DNA from: Limnanthes douglasii subsp. nivea
Lineage: Eukaryota; Streptophyta; Magnoliopsida; Brassicales; Limnanthaceae
DNA length: 64,000 bases
NCBI GenBank assembly: GCA_036936605.1
Contig: JAUPFV010000003.1
Coordinates: forward strand, 107,889,278 to 107,953,277
Reading direction: 5' to 3'
In this document: positions 44,606 to 56,378 of the stretch, piece by piece
How the letters are laid out: the number at the start of each line of letters is the position of its first letter
Position numbering within the stretch: position 1 is the stretch's first letter
Position numbers and translations under genes: made by a program
Notes under the pieces: generated by a model
The model's input: only the letters and a program-made list of their open reading frames with translations
Database searches by the model: none
What the model was told of the DNA's origin: nothing

Positions 44606-46344
44606 CTAGGTGGCCAAACTGTGGACATGCCTCTTTTTTGATGAACTAGAAGGTGCAGTCACTGTATCCCCTCCGAAAATAGTCAATGACTCAAAAAAGT
44701 TAATCAGACCGGAAACTGTTTTGGTCTTGTTTGTTATTAGCCCTACCCAATTTCGACTCGGATCTGGATCAAGATACTCAGGGTCTATATCAAACCTTTC
44801 AGTAATTACCATTGCATCCTCGTGTGTGGATGTTCCAAGATTGTTCGAAGGACCAATTCGGGGAGTATTAGCTTGTGTATTATCTAGTCTGCTTCCATCT
44901 CATTTTTTGACAAAGGCTCCCAACTTACCCCTTTCGATGTCTAGACCTCTTGTTTCAAGGCTATACAATCATGAGTATCATGGCCTATGTCATTGTGGTA
45001 TTGGTGGAAATAGGTGCTCCGGTTTTCTCTAGGGGATTGCAATGCTGCTGGTTTTCTAGAATGCACTTCATTTTTAGTTTTTTTTTGTATATTGTAGCCA
45101 CACTCTCCCCCAATTCAGCAAACCACTCAGGCTGAACTCAGGGCCCCCTTTTGTTTCTGACATGTTGGCTCTGAGTCTAGTTAGACTGATTTTGCTTTGC
45201 TCGGTTAGATCCCTGTCCAGTCTCTTTTGTCCTGTAACCGGATTAATTAGCAGCCAGATGAGTAATTTTTGTAGTAGTGGACCTCACTTGACGTTGTACT
45301 CTAGTTTTCTTAGTCTCCATAACGTTAATTAGTTTACCCACCTGATTCAACAAACCAACCGAGGCCATAGCCTTCTTCCGAGTCACTGAATTGGCTAAAT
45401 TGCTTGGATTTAAACCTTGTCTTAGGGAAGCAATTGCAACTTGTTCAAAGCAATTTGCTAACCCTTAAGCTCTTTGCTTCCAACAAATTGCCTCCGGAAG
45501 GCAACCGAAAATGTATCAAAATTCCTTATACATCCATGAGGGAGACTATTGTACCATTTGAGGGCACTTCATGTGAAAGTTTGGGAGAAATCCCTACACA
45601 GTAGTTTGTCATCGTCGTCAAAATTCATGATGAAGTTCTTAAACTGCTCCAGACGGTTGTCCGGATCTCGGCTCCCATAATATTTCTCCATCTTGGAGCT
45701 GCCAAACCGCTTAGGAAGATGTCCGAAGAGTGTTTTCGCAGACAAAGGCGATTGTCTCCAATTCTTGCTACAGCTAAAAACAATATCTTCATTAGGGGTA
45801 GCAAAAATACTTGGTTTGGACTGAAAAACAAAGGGATCAATCAACAATTGGTCAATATGCTGCTTGGTTGACCCCTTACCCTTGCCATGGTGTTTCTTAA
45901 GCCTGCCATGCCTATCCATTTTTCTTGAATGTTTTTAGTTAGCCGCATTTTCTTTTATTACCTTCCTTCATCACTGCTTGAAGATGATGTTTCTTCAAGC
46001 TCTACCTCATTAGATGAGCTGCTGGAGGACTCAGATGTAGAACTCTCCACATGTTTAGATCGGTGTGTCTTCCTGGAACTGAGATGGGTCTTTAGAGACT
46101 GCTCGTTATCCCCATGATTGTCAGTGTGGTGAAGTACCGACGCACCAGATTTCTCTTTAATCGTTTTCTCTGCTTGTTTTATTGCTCTCAGTGCCTTTAT
46201 CTCGGCTCTCAACTGATTGCGATCCTCAATAGTATATTCATTATTTTCCTTTGCAACTTCCACCTCAGGAGGTGGAATATTCTGCTCATTCAGATTCATC
46301 CGAACTACTTTGTTTGCTGGTTTTGAATTGTGGAATTGAGGCAC
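44606..46344 (-). pseudogene. E2 gag
   Basis: Starts near MPQFHNSKPANKVVRMNLNE (46344), a charged, Ser-rich N-terminal part ending SSSSSDEGR. The capsid domain opens in 45569-45919 with GSRDPDNRLEQFKNFIMNF and CRDFSQTF, then loses frame. The zinc-knuckle remnant YHNDIGHDTHDCIALKQE lies at about 45000-44950, with the first Cys lost. The last block, FDIDPEYLDPDPSRNWVGLI, corresponds to FDVSSEYLDPKSSRNKF of E3. Nonsense and shift mutations throughout. Confidence 0.82.
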
Positions 46345-46349
46345 CGTCG

Positions 46350-46372
46350 TGCTCCCACTATGATCGCCAATT
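46350..46372 (-). other. E2 primer-binding site
   Basis: Element strand AATTGGCGATCATAGTGGGA directly follows the 5' LTR, similar to E1. Confidence 0.75.
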
Positions 46373-46728
46373 TGTTGTGGTTTATTTCTATTTGAGGATA
46401 ATTTTGTAAAGTTCTTTGGGAATTTAATGTTTAGGGTAGAGAATAGTAAGATAATTAAGCTGCGTGCTAGCAGTAAATTCTGATTACCTTTATTAATGAA
46501 AATGGTTGGAGTATTTATACTTTATTAATGACCCATGGGTCTTTCGGGTCGGATACCAGAGTTTGGATAAGTTTAAGGACTCATTATCCCAAGATGTGAG
46601 GTGACCATCACCTATCTTAGTCACACTCAATTACATTTTTCATGTTCGGTTCTTTATAATAGTGGTTATGTCCAAACAACCCTCCGGATAAGAGCAAGAT
46701 ACTATGTATAAAATATCCGACCTCATCA
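46373..46728 (-). repeat. E2 5' LTR (356 bp)
   Basis: Plus strand begins TGTTGTGG and ends CCTCATCA; on the element strand it is TGATGAGG to CCACAACA. The host base run GAAAT follows at once. Confidence 0.93.
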
Positions 46729-46742
46729 GAAATAACAAGGAT

Positions 46743-47286
46743 TGTTATATCCTGAATAAACCGTATATTAAGAAAATCAACAATATCCGAACAAGATTCG
46801 CTCTAGACCTAACAATACTCACAAGGTCCAAGCTTAGCCAATCAGCCGAAGCAATGAGGTAATCAATTTTTTTGCTCTTACCTTATTTCAAACACAAAGT
46901 TAACAAGAAAGAATAGAAACTAAATCAGACACACAACAAGATATTTAACATGGTTTGGATGACAAGGGACACAATATATATAAGAGATTACCAGAAGACT
47001 CTCGAATATTGAACACTTAATCACTCAACTCTGTTACAAAGCTCTCTTCTAGGCTTACAAAGAACCCATAAAATCTCAAAATGCATATTCAATTGTTTAT
47101 CTTCTACCTCAACTATAACTAAAACTACAACATTTCTCTCTATAAAACCAGATTTGTCGCATGTCTTTCTCACAATATTTTCTCGTCACATCACAAAATC
47201 CTAACTTTGTACTGCATCACCGAGGTACAAGCGTATAAATGTAAAGTAACATCCAAAAATCTTGCAGTCTGCTACCTGTTATGGCA
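46743..47286 (-). repeat. E5 3' LTR
   Basis: Shares with 49354-49909 the blocks GACCTAACAA, AATGAGGTAATCA, CTTACCTTATTTCAA, AAAGTTAACAAGAAAG, GTTTATCTTCTACCTCAACT and others. The ends TG/CA on the plus strand are inferred from the neighbouring primer site and polypurine tract. Confidence 0.65.
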
Positions 47287-47659
47287 CTCTTTTCCTCATG
47301 GAAAAATATAATATTTTATCTTCAATGGAGGTTTTGTCCGACATGAGGTTTTTAATATAAGTTGGAACAAAGTCAGCAAAAATTAATCTACTGATGTCTA
47401 TAAGGCTAGTTTAACTAGATTGAAACGAGTCTACTGAAGTATTTAAAGAATTTTGGAGTCCGAGTGAAAGGCTAAAATACTACTTAGTATATTCTAAAAA
47501 CAAACATCATGCATAAAGAATAAAACATGTAACAAAAAATACTCGTCAAGCTACAAAAAAAAGCACAAACTCAAGGTTATCTATCTTCACTAAGGTAGTC
47601 TTTCCTCAATTCGTTCGCAAAGATTAGAGGGGGATGGGGATATTGATTATGGTGGATTT
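47287..47659. other. E5 3' internal region
   Basis: No protein text recognised; includes the purine tract (minus strand) at 47287-47297. Confidence 0.4.
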
Positions 47660-49290
47660 CACCAATCATATTAAAACCTTGCATTACCAGCAACTCCCTC
47701 ATCTGAAGACCTCATAGCCGAAACCATTGGCAAAAGCTTCACGCAACCGAACCCTTTGCAACGGAAATCACCTTTATCTCAAACTTAAGGTTGCGATAAT
47801 TGTACTTTGACAATGTTAAACACATGGATATTAGTGAACCAAACTATTACAATTTTATAAACTCAAGAAATGAATCAATACGTTGTCGTAAATATACTAC
47901 ATTATTATATTTTTTACATAAATAGAATAATCTATTAATAAAGTACATATACTTTTCATCTTCAATTTATCTATATTTTATACTAACCAAGCTAGTGAAT
48001 GGTATGTTCAGAAATACATTTTCATTATCAGTCCTAAACCTCTTCAGGTACTTCTAGGATTGGATCCCAACATGTTTTGGCAAACCCTCAAAAGCCTTTA
48101 GTCGTATCCCATCATACACATTCCCAACACTAGATTTCATTTCTACAAAGGATCCATCCAGAAATAAAACATCATCAGTTCAGCTCGCATTCATAACATC
48201 ACGTGAGTCTTGAAAGACCCTAAGTATGCCATCTCCACCCTTATACTCACACATTTCCCCATCTAACATACTTATAGACGGAAGGTTATGTTTAAGTTTA
48301 CGGATATATCTCATATTAGTTAAAGTTATCTCCATATAGTACACAAATTCATATAATACTCTACATTCCCCTCACAATACATCATACATGATTCCCCAAC
48401 ATGACCTTACCACCTTTAAACAATTCTATGTTTTAAATTAATGTTTGTTGGAAGTCACATGGGATGACACTTTATAATCTAGAACCTACTTGTTATTGTG
48501 TCTGCAAGAAGAAACCATTAAACAATCATCATATTCATAGTCATCCAAAACCTTCATAGACTCTGCATCTTCAGATACCTATTTGCCTTCCTCCTCTCGA
48601 GACAGTCCTACTTATATGGACATCCCTATAATAGCACCAATATTTTATCATAGAAACAAGCACATTTTTTATTGAATTTCTTCATCCATGCCTTTCACTC
48701 ACACTCAATCCGACAATATTAGAGTCGTCCTTTAGAACTGATTTCTTTTGAAGATCCTTCGAGTTCAAAACACTATTAACTTGGGCTATTGTGAGGGACT
48801 TTTTGCCATAGATTATTTTATCAATTAATTGCTCATACACTCATGGAAGAGCGATCAAGAGTGTTCTTTTTTCCATAGAATATTTTTGTGTCAATAAAGT
48901 GATCATACACTCATATAATAGAGATCAAAAGTTTTATTTATTGATCCTCTTATTCTACATTGACACCAATCATATTCTATATATTTGTAAATCATTTTTA
49001 TCTTATTCCAATTCTCATGTTCGAAGACTCTTCAGACACCTCTTGAAGCACTTCATCCTTCAGGCTTAAAGTCAGCACACTGTAGGCCTCAGAAAATACA
49101 TCGACATCAGTCTGATTTTTATCTTTCTCTTCCATGTCAACATATATTCCCATTGGCACAAACAATACCTTAAACTTATTTCTCCAAAGATCAAAATTAT
49201 TATATTTTAAAATTTCTCAAGGTTAAACTTTATGAAATCAATCTTTATGATCGCATTTGACTTTACTCAAGATATGGAAAACAATTGTCA
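47660..49290 (-). pseudogene. E5 copia gag, protease and integrase fragment
   Basis: Minus strand. Gag: NFDLWRNKFKVLFVPMGIYV and LTLSLKDEVLQEVSEESSNM (about 49200-49030), then EQLIDKIIYGKKSLTIAQVN and LNSKDLQKKSVLKDDS (about 48840-48730), all classic copia Gag. The protease WVLDSGCS.HMT block reads VLDYKVSSHVTSNK (about 48485-48440), with the catalytic Asp-Ser-Gly lost. RTLTNMRYIRKLKHNLPSIS and MLDGEMCEYKGGDGILRVF follow (about 48340-48220). The integrase is reduced to LKRFRTDNENVFLN (about 48045-48005), holding the second catalytic Asp. RT and RNase H are absent, so this is a deletion derivative. Confidence 0.82.
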
Positions 49291-49353
49291 TTTTATCTTA
49301 TCTTCTTCACCAACACTAAATATTTATTTCAGATTTCCATGCTCTATACACCA

Positions 49354-49909
49354 TGTTTTAGGAAAATTAAATATATATATTCAACCCAGACCTAACAAAA
49401 CTAGTCAGGTTGAAGCAATATCCAAAATTGGTGAGCAAATGCCAAAAGGTTATATGAGGTAATCAGAGCTTCGAATCTTACCTTATTTCAAGCATAAAGT
49501 TAACAAGAAAGAGAATAAAATAAATAAAATATACAACAATAGATTTAACGTATTTCAGACCGTTAAGAAATCCTACATCCATAGGCAATAAAACAATATA
49601 TATATATATATATATTTGAGATTACAAGAAGACTCTCAAGCACCAAACACTCAATCACTCAACATTGTGATAAAGCTTTTATATTTGGCTTACAATTAAA
49701 TGGTGATTTGGAGAACTTATATTCAAGTGTTTATCTTCTACCTCAACTATATCCAATGTTGCAAGATTTCTCTATTGAAACTAGATTCACCACTTATCTC
49801 TCCTACTATTGTTTGACACGTCAGAAAACCCTAGTTTTGTGTTGCTTCTTTTATATATAGACTTAAGTAATATTATGGTTCTTTAAGAGACGCTCCAGAT
49901 TAAATCGCA
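49354..49909 (-). repeat. E5 5' LTR
   Basis: Partner of 46743-47286. On the minus strand CTATATATAAAAG at about 49862-49850 would be its TATA box. A short (AT)n tract lies at 49596-49614. Confidence 0.65.
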
Positions 49910-50905
49910 TTAATAAAAAAATGTAATAAATCCATAGTAATTCAAAATAACCCTCATAAATATGTAGGTATAAACCATAAATTTATACGTAATATAGTTG
50001 TCACATTTAATAGTTTAGAACTTTTTATAATATTACGAAAACTAAAACTAAATTATTTTGTTGCATAAAATATCTCATTGTTCCATTAGAAAAGTTGTAT
50101 AAATATTTAACCTAAACTGAATACTTAATATTTCAATTCTCTATGTTTGTGAATCTTTGTAAGCTACTATGGTATCTTTAGTTTTCATAATTTCTTGGAT
50201 GTTGAGTTTGTTCTTCATAAATAATTGCAACCATTTATTCTAAGGTGGGGGTTACGAAAGGTCAAATATTTATTGTTTGAATTTGAGTGAATCATTTATG
50301 ATTCTTCCCCCTAATCAAATTTCTTCACTAGTTTATTCCTCCAAACTAAATATCCTCAAAGTTACTGTATTATCTCAAATCAAAATCGAGCGTAGGGTTT
50401 CTAAGCTAAATTGTTATTGAAATAGAATATATGCTAAATTGAGATAAATATTAATGTATCAAACTCAAGTTCCCACTACTAGGCCCGTAAGGCTTCTCTT
50501 ATATTGGACATCCTAAAATATTAAAGTCTTTAAACAAATCTTTCTCTAGGTTTACGTTTTAATGTACTAATTTTAATAACTACTTTCAAAAGAATCAACT
50601 TAATAAGAAACTATTACATATTTTTTACTAAATAAAATCAATCATGACATTTGTTCACAGAACTACCATACCTTCTTTTAGTGGCATTCATCAAGGTCAT
50701 ATATGACAAAATTAATTTTTTTACCGAAGTGGAACCATACTTCGGGCTTAAAGCACTGACATTGTCAATGAATCCCAATCATGATGAAATATGATCATAA
50801 TAGTGTCAATATGTATATATATATATGTTGTGTATGTGTGTGAATAATATAAGTTATCTTGGACATCCCTATATAGAAACGATAGAAACGATTTACAGAT
50901 AACCT
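49910..50905. other. AT-rich spacer
   Basis: About 1 kb between E5 and E3 with no ORF, repeat or TE end that I can recognise. Confidence 0.5.
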
Positions 50906-51283
50906 TGATAAAGGAAAAAATTATTTGGATTAATAGTTTGGTCGGTATAATAAGAGGGTAATTTGGATTTATTAAAATATTGTATAAGAAACCTAACAAA
51001 TATGTAATATTAAGGATGCTTTGTGTAATAAATAATAATTATGGTTAAGAATAGTAAAATAGTGGGATGTGATGACCTTAAATGGGTTAATCACGTGGTC
51101 TTTGGGCCCACCACTTGTACTACATAAACAACATCCCCTTTTTGGGAAATGGTGAATATTTATTATTTCATCACTACTTTTTTCAATTTTCTCTCTCTAT
51201 ATTTCACGTCTAACTGTCTCTAAACAATCTCGTCAAACATATCTTAGACATATAATTCCTCTAAGAAATCTTTGGAACTATAA
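50906..51283 (+). repeat. E3 5' LTR (378 bp)
   Basis: Begins TGATAAAGG, shares GGGCCCAC and CCCCTTTTTGGG-type landmarks with 58366-58743, and ends TTTGGAACTATAA where the partner has TATCA. TATA-like CTACATAAACAAC corresponds to CTATATAAAACAAC of the 3' copy. Confidence 0.93.
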
Positions 51284-51304
51284 TTGACGTCGTCTGTAGG
51301 AAAC
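51284..51304 (+). other. E3 primer-binding site
   Basis: ATTGACGTCGTCTGTAGGAA follows the LTR end; it differs slightly from the common Tat site ATTGGCGCCGTCTGTGGGAA. Confidence 0.7.
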
Positions 51305-51370
51305 GATTGGTAACTGTAATCATTTTTGTAAAACCACTATTTTATTGTCAAATACTTTGAGAGAAATAGA

Positions 51371-52700
51371 TATGGAAATACTATGGGAACCTAACATTGG
51401 CATTGATGGTCTTGTGATCAGAGCTGTATCTGAATACCATCCCATCGAAGAGAAGATGATAGAGGAACGAAACTATGATAATCAATATGCCGACAAACTA
51501 CTTGCAGAGTATACTTTAGTAGCTCGGAGGAAAGAACTTTTTGAAGACATAACAAGGTTAAACTTAGAGAAAGATGCAACTTTGAATTCTAAAAGGCTTA
51601 GATCAGAGGTTCCAAAGGAACAGGTAACTGAAAAAGATGAATTAGATTATACTCATCAGAATAACGATAGACAATAAACATATAACAGACGAAATTGTTA
51701 TTCTTCGAGAAGAAAAATGAACCCTGTGCGTCGATACAATTCCACTGAATCTAGTGACTATTATCTTTACGACTCGGACGAGTCCTCCTCCTAAAAAAGG
51801 AACAGCCGACGTGGAAAAAATGATAAGAGAAAGGATTTAAAGAGGCGTAGGGATGGACATCGGACATCTCGTCGGGCCAAAGAAAAAAATGATCAAAGGA
51901 AAATGGTTTTTAGGTCTGAAGAAGCGAGAAAAATGGTAACCATTGCTAAAAAATGAGCAATGTACACCCCATGTTCAGATCCCATCAGGAAGTCAAAGTT
52001 TTGAGTGTCATGTGAGTAACTAATTCATGAACCCATCCAAAGTGGGTTTATATACCATTGCAAATGAAGGCTCCGGGGGCAGTATGTATATGGTAGAGCA
52101 TAATTGGACGTCATTTGTTGGGACACGTACCAAAGCCATTTGACATCTCAAAGTTATAAACGTTTGTTGGGACTCAAGATTCGGAGAGCCACATTAAGTA
52201 GCTTAAGAATTTTATGATAAATTATGATGACAATGATAAATTTTTGTGCAGGTCTTTTTTCTAAAATCTTAAGGATGCTAGTTAGAAATGGTATAACCGT
52301 CTATTGCAGGGTTGTATCAAGAATTTCAACATGTTTTGGAACATCTTCCACCAACACTTTATTGGAAGCAAAAAGTTCCGTTCAAATGGTGATACGATAA
52401 TTTATACAGACATAAAGTTGGGGAGAGCTTAAAGGATTATACCAATCGTCTTATCAAGACTAAGATCGGCATACAAGTTTCAATAACCAAGTAGCCTTAG
52501 CAGCTTCCCGAATGGGACTTCTCTTTGGTATTTTAAAAGATAATTTCGCGGAAAATAGGCCATTCCATATAATCCACTCCCCACATAAAAACAGGGGCAT
52601 TGTTGGATCAGGTAGAGAAGATAATTTTTGTGGAAGAGACGCATGCGTCATAAATGGCTTCTATGGCATAAATTGAGCGGAACCAGTTTCAATAATCTTC
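51371..52700 (+). pseudogene. E3 gag
   Basis: The ATG at 51371 opens MEILWEPNIGIDGLVIRAVS, a frame that ends at 51675 after a Lys/Glu-rich helix (RKELFEDITRLNLEKDA). A basic, Ser/Asp-rich stretch follows (SSDYYLYDSDESSS; RRDGHRTSRRAKEKND). The capsid domain is at about 52200-52450 over changing frames (WYNRLLQGCIKNFNMFWNIF, then NGDTIIYTDIK). No zinc knuckle of good quality is readable downstream. Many stops. Confidence 0.75.
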
Positions 52701-53082
52701 GATGATGACATATAGTCCACTTCCCACATAAATTACTTTAACTTATTATCTAACAACCATTGTTCAACCAAGATTACCAACCCAGTTACCTCCGATATCA
52801 AGGGTGAATTCATAAGTTATAAACACACAACAAAGTGCCAGGCCTATGCCAAACAAGTGGGTCCGACCAACTCATTTCGTTGAATTGATAAAATTTGTAG
52901 CAAACAATTTTCACAAGGCTCATAATAACATAAAATTCTGCAAACCCACTCTAATATAGACTCTTAATGAAAGTAGAATCATCAAGTATTGTAAGTACCA
53001 TGATGACATCAGACATGACTAGGGACTGTGTGGCGCTAAAAAGAAATACAAGTGTTGATTGAAAATGAGAAATTGACAACAT

Positions 53083-53739
53083 TTGTTAAAAACACTCTCA
53101 AAGAGATCCGATGCCAGAAAGTTTGTTGCAGCTCCGAAGAAAGAAAATAATTTGATGCTTTCAAAACTCATTGACTCTTTTGATGTTTCTTCTGAGTATT
53201 TGGATCCGAAGTCGAGTAGGAATAAATTTATGTTGGTAGATGATCCATCTACGAAAAGCAAGGTCAATAAATTGTGTGCTTTATTTGAGTCATTGAAAAT
53301 ATTTGGGGTGATACTGTTTTAGGGACATTAAATTACTCCCGAAAAAAGGCATATCATGAGCTTAGCAACTCAAATGGAGGCGGGCACCTTGCCACATTTG
53401 TACCGAATTCTATCTCCGTTACTCAATATTGGGGATGATGACATGAGAGAAGTGGGTGGACCGCATGAGGACGTTGTGGTAATTGTAGCAGGAATAATTG
53501 TAGACGAGATACAAAGAATTTCGATAGACATCGGTAATTCTGTCAATATATTGTTCATGATGATTTATGAGAAGATGGAAAACTCCTCGGCTATTTTTCG
53601 TTCAGACCGAATGATTGTGGGTTTTATTGGTGTGAATGCCAAATTAGTTGGGGAATTCAAAGACAAACTGAAATTAGGCCACGAACCATGTAAGAAAGAG
53701 ATAACAATAATATTCATCGTAATGGTTGTGCCTACATAG
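53083..53739 (+). pseudogene. E3 gag end and protease
   Basis: The first frame (53083-53322) reads IDSFDVSSEYLDPKSSRNKF, as in the gag-protease linker of E2. The second (53356-53739) has MSLATQMEAGTLPHLYRI, a segment like the pre-protease part of E1, and ISIDIGNSVNILF at about 53518, the active site with Asp-Ile-Gly in place of Asp-Thr-Gly. MIVGFIGVNAKLVGEFKD follows. The domain end SRMHTVASSVHQCLKYIVG lies after a stop at about 53738. Confidence 0.82.
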
Positions 53740-54084
53740 TAAAATACAATATTTAGAAGATCTTGGTTGTCTAGAATGCATACGGTGGCCTCGAGTGTTC
53801 ACCAATGTTTGAAATACATCGTGGGAAACAATGTGGAAACAATCAGGATTAGTTAGAAAATGGCGAGAGAATGTTACCGAACGTGTTTAGCCACAAAAAG
53901 ATAAAAAGGGGTGAGTGAAAGAAGGCATAACAGTGAGTGAGGTATTTTTGGGGGTTTGACCCTGTTGATGATCGTAGGGAGACCCCCGAGTTTCTAGTCC
54001 CTAAGGAGAGTTTCGAGGACTACATTTTTTTATAGTGGGAAGAGTTTAAAGATTGAAACAAAGTTGTCTCCAGAGGTAAAGAAG

Positions 54085-54636
54085 ATATTAATTCAATTTA
54101 CCGATTTTACTGATTTGAATAGAGCAGGCCCAAAAGATCATTTTTTGGTTCAATGGACCAATCATCACTAGAAAGGGTCTGTATTGTTATAAGGTTATCC
54201 GTTTTGATTTGAAAAATGCTAGGGCTACTTACCAAAGCTTGGTGAATAAGGCTTTCAAGGCCCAAATCGGAATAAATTTTGAGGTATATATATATATATA
54301 TATGATATGCTACTGGAAAATGCTAGAGATGAAGACCATTTTACAGATTTGGAAGAAACCTTTGCCAACTTAAAGAAGATAAATTTGAAGCCAAATCTGA
54401 AGAATTGCACGTTTAGGGTGAGGTCTGGAAAATTTCTTAGGTACATAGTCAGCGAGCGAGGAACAAAACCTGACTCGGTACAACTAAACGCTTTAAGTAC
54501 TATGGCTCCTCCTCGGAGAATAAATGAAGTACAAATTTTGACATGAAGGTTGGCAGCCTTAAACAGATTCATATCGAGGTCCTCAGCTAAATGTCCCCCG
54601 TTTATCCTAGTGTTGAGACAGGATAACTTCTTCAAT
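54085..54636 (+). pseudogene. E3 reverse transcriptase, deleted and carrying a (TA)n insertion at the active site
   Basis: IQFTDFTDLNRAGPKDHFLV is followed almost at once by the GLYCYKV region (GSVLL, then shifted), so the palm segment with the first catalytic Asp (FMDAFAGYNQI in E1) is deleted. The catalytic YIDD motif is replaced by an expanded TA run at 54285-54303: GVE-type text runs into YIYIYIY and then DMLLENARDEDHFTDLEE. LKPNLKNCTFRVRSGKFLRY and ALSTMAPPRRINEVQIL are readable afterwards, and RLAALNRFISRSSAKCPPFI follows a TGA. Inactive. Confidence 0.88.
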
Positions 54637-54698
54637 TAGACCAAAAAATATTACAAGGTATTTGTACGAATGAAAGAGTATATATCCTCCCCAAAATC

Positions 54699-54902
54699 TT
54701 GACAAAGCCTGTTCTGTGGTACAAGCTGTTCGTCTACATAGCGGTATTAGATTACACTATGAGTATTGAGGTCGAAAATTGCCTACGACCAGTGTACTAT
54801 GTTAGTAAAAGCCTTTTGGATACGGAAAACAGATACTTGAAGTTGGAACAACTAGCCTTTGCTTTGGTCATAACAACTTGGAAGATGAGACCTTACTTGT
54901 AG
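54699..54902 (+). pseudogene. E3 first RNase H
   Basis: LFVYIAVLDYTMSIEVEN, then RPVYYVSKSLLDTENRYLKL and ALVITTWKMRPYL match the E1 domain; the first Asp is in VLDYTMS. The N-terminal part of the domain lies in another frame, and a TAG closes the frame at 54900. Confidence 0.82.
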
Positions 54903-55189
54903 ACCTACTTTATTAAAGTCCAAACATCTTTCATTGAAGATAATGTTATAAAGACCCAACGTGTCAGGTAGAATAACCAAATGGTTTCATGAATCTAGGT
55001 GATTTTGACATTATATTTGAGCCCTGAACTGCGAACAAAGCTCAAGCCTTAGTATATGTTTTAGTCTATTTCCATTCCGAGTGGCCGGGCATGGAACTAA
55101 ATGAAGGAAAAATAGAGGTTGAATGGATAGTTCGAATAAAACGGAGGTTTCAACACTTCGGGATGTGGGGCTGGGGTCCAATTTGTTTC

Positions 55190-55565
55190 ACCGGATGGGA
55201 TTGTGATGTATCAAGTTATACGCTTCAGTTTTCAAACATCGAATAATGAGGCGAAATACGAAGCTGCTTTACCAGGTTTAAGACTGGTCCACATTTGTGG
55301 AGCAAAAAAGGATAGGTTAGTGAGCGACTCGCAACATCTTGTAAATCATGCGTCTCACCAATCCACAGTTAGAAAAGATCAATTAGTGAAGTACTTGAGA
55401 GCTTTAAAAGCCTTTGTTGTAGCTTTCGAAGGCGTAAAGTACGAACATGTTCATATGGCTGATAATTATGAGACTGAATCTCTAGCTACTGCTGCATATT
55501 CTGAAGAGCACCTTGGATCCTTACGCAAAAAATCCTTCAATTACAAAATGGTCAGAATGGTTTGA
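55190..55565 (+). pseudogene. E3 archaeal-type RNase H
   Basis: TSNNEAKYEAALPGLRLV, RLVSDSQHLVNHASHQ and VHMADNYETESLATAAYSEE give the second to fourth acidic landmarks. The DGGSS start is shifted out of frame at about 55140 (text around GGFNTSG). The frame ends at a TGA at 55563. Confidence 0.82.
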
Positions 55566-55610
55566 AGGGTCGGATGAAGCCTTCCAAATTTATACAAGTA
55601 TTGAAAAAAA

Positions 55611-56378
55611 TTGAAAGAGAAACATCAAGGAATTTTATTCAACTATATTTTACCGACCGATATGGAAATGGAAAAGAAAATATGTTTCAAGGCGCACAGT
55701 TATATGGCACTCGGGGACATTTTAGAAAAACAATATTTTAGAATATCTTTGCTTCAATGTATTGGGGAAAATGAATCGCAGATGATATTATCCGAGCAAC
55801 ATGATGGTGAAGGGTTTTCATATTACAGGTATAAGACTTTGATATGAAGAGTTATTTTGGTAGGTTATTATTGGCCCATGATTGCTTCCAATGCCAACGA
55901 GTTGGTTAAAAGGTTTGACATTTTTCAAATATTTTCTAATGCAATCCACATACCAGGAGTACCTCTTGAATCGATATCTGAGGCACTACTTTTTGATCGG
56001 TGGAGGATTGACCTGGTCAAAACGTTCCCAATGAAATCCGAGGGATGACATACAATAGTGGTTGTAGTAGATTTATTTTCTAAGTATGTGGAGCCTGAAC
56101 CATTGGTAGGAACAAAATAAAAATATGTGATTAAGTTTATTGTTTCTAATATTTGTTATCGTTTCGATGTTCCGAGGAGAATAACAATGAACAATGGGTC
56201 ACAGTTCTATAATGAAGACATGAAGGATTTTTGTTGTTCTCGGGGAACACGAAAATATTTTCCGACATATTTTCATCCACAAGAAAATGACCAAGTAAAA
56301 GTTACTAATCGGAGAATTCTTAATAGGCTCAAAATGAATTTGGAAGGTAAGGTTGGAAAATTGCCACATTACTTATAA
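55611..56378 (+). pseudogene. E3 integrase, truncated
   Basis: The zinc domain is damaged: EQHDGEGFSYYRYKTLI, stop, RVILVGYYWPMIA, and KRFDIFQIF where Cys residues are expected. Core: FDRWRIDLVKTFPMKSEG, VVVVDLFSKYVEPEPL, RRITMNNGSQFYNED (TDNG has become MNNG, so the second catalytic Asp is Asn), and HPQENDQVKVTNRRI (VEVTN has become VKVTN, so the Glu is Lys). Text stops at GKLPHYL (56375), exactly where the E1 protein continues with [13 protein letters not shown] deletion joins it there to the antisense ORF. Confidence 0.88.

Larger units (their letters stand above)
37047..46728 (-). mobile_element. E2: structurally complete Ty3/gypsy Tat-type element, minus strand
   Basis: Bounded by related LTRs (37047-37385 and 46373-46728) and by a perfect 5-bp duplication GAAAT (37042-37046 and 46729-46733). 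Minus-strand order: 5' LTR, primer site, gag, protease, RT, RNase H remnant, archaeal-type RNase H, integrase; then an antisense ORF on the plus strand, polypurine tract and 3' LTR. Total 9682 bp. It is close to E1 in sequence: in gag CRDFSQTF here against CRAFSQTF in E1. Pol is broken throughout. It sits in what looks like a copia LTR. Confidence 0.95.
46743..49909 (-). mobile_element. E5: deleted Ty1/copia element, minus strand
   Basis: Two diverged direct repeats (about 46743-47286 and 49354-49909) flank gag, protease and a small integrase piece on the minus strand, with no RT or RNase H. At the inner edge of the right repeat, the minus strand reads TGGTGTATAGAGC after ..AAAACA, close to the common copia primer site TGGTATCAGAGC. 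At the inner edge of the left repeat lies GAGGAAAAGAG, a plausible polypurine tract. I could not confirm a target duplication. Confidence 0.7.

Noticed and set aside
49454..49475. Plus-strand AGGTAATCAGAGCTTCG resembling a copia primer site (TGGTATCAGAGC)
   Set aside because: It lies inside the E5 LTR repeat, and the better primer site is on the minus strand at 49341-49353, matching the orientation of gag.
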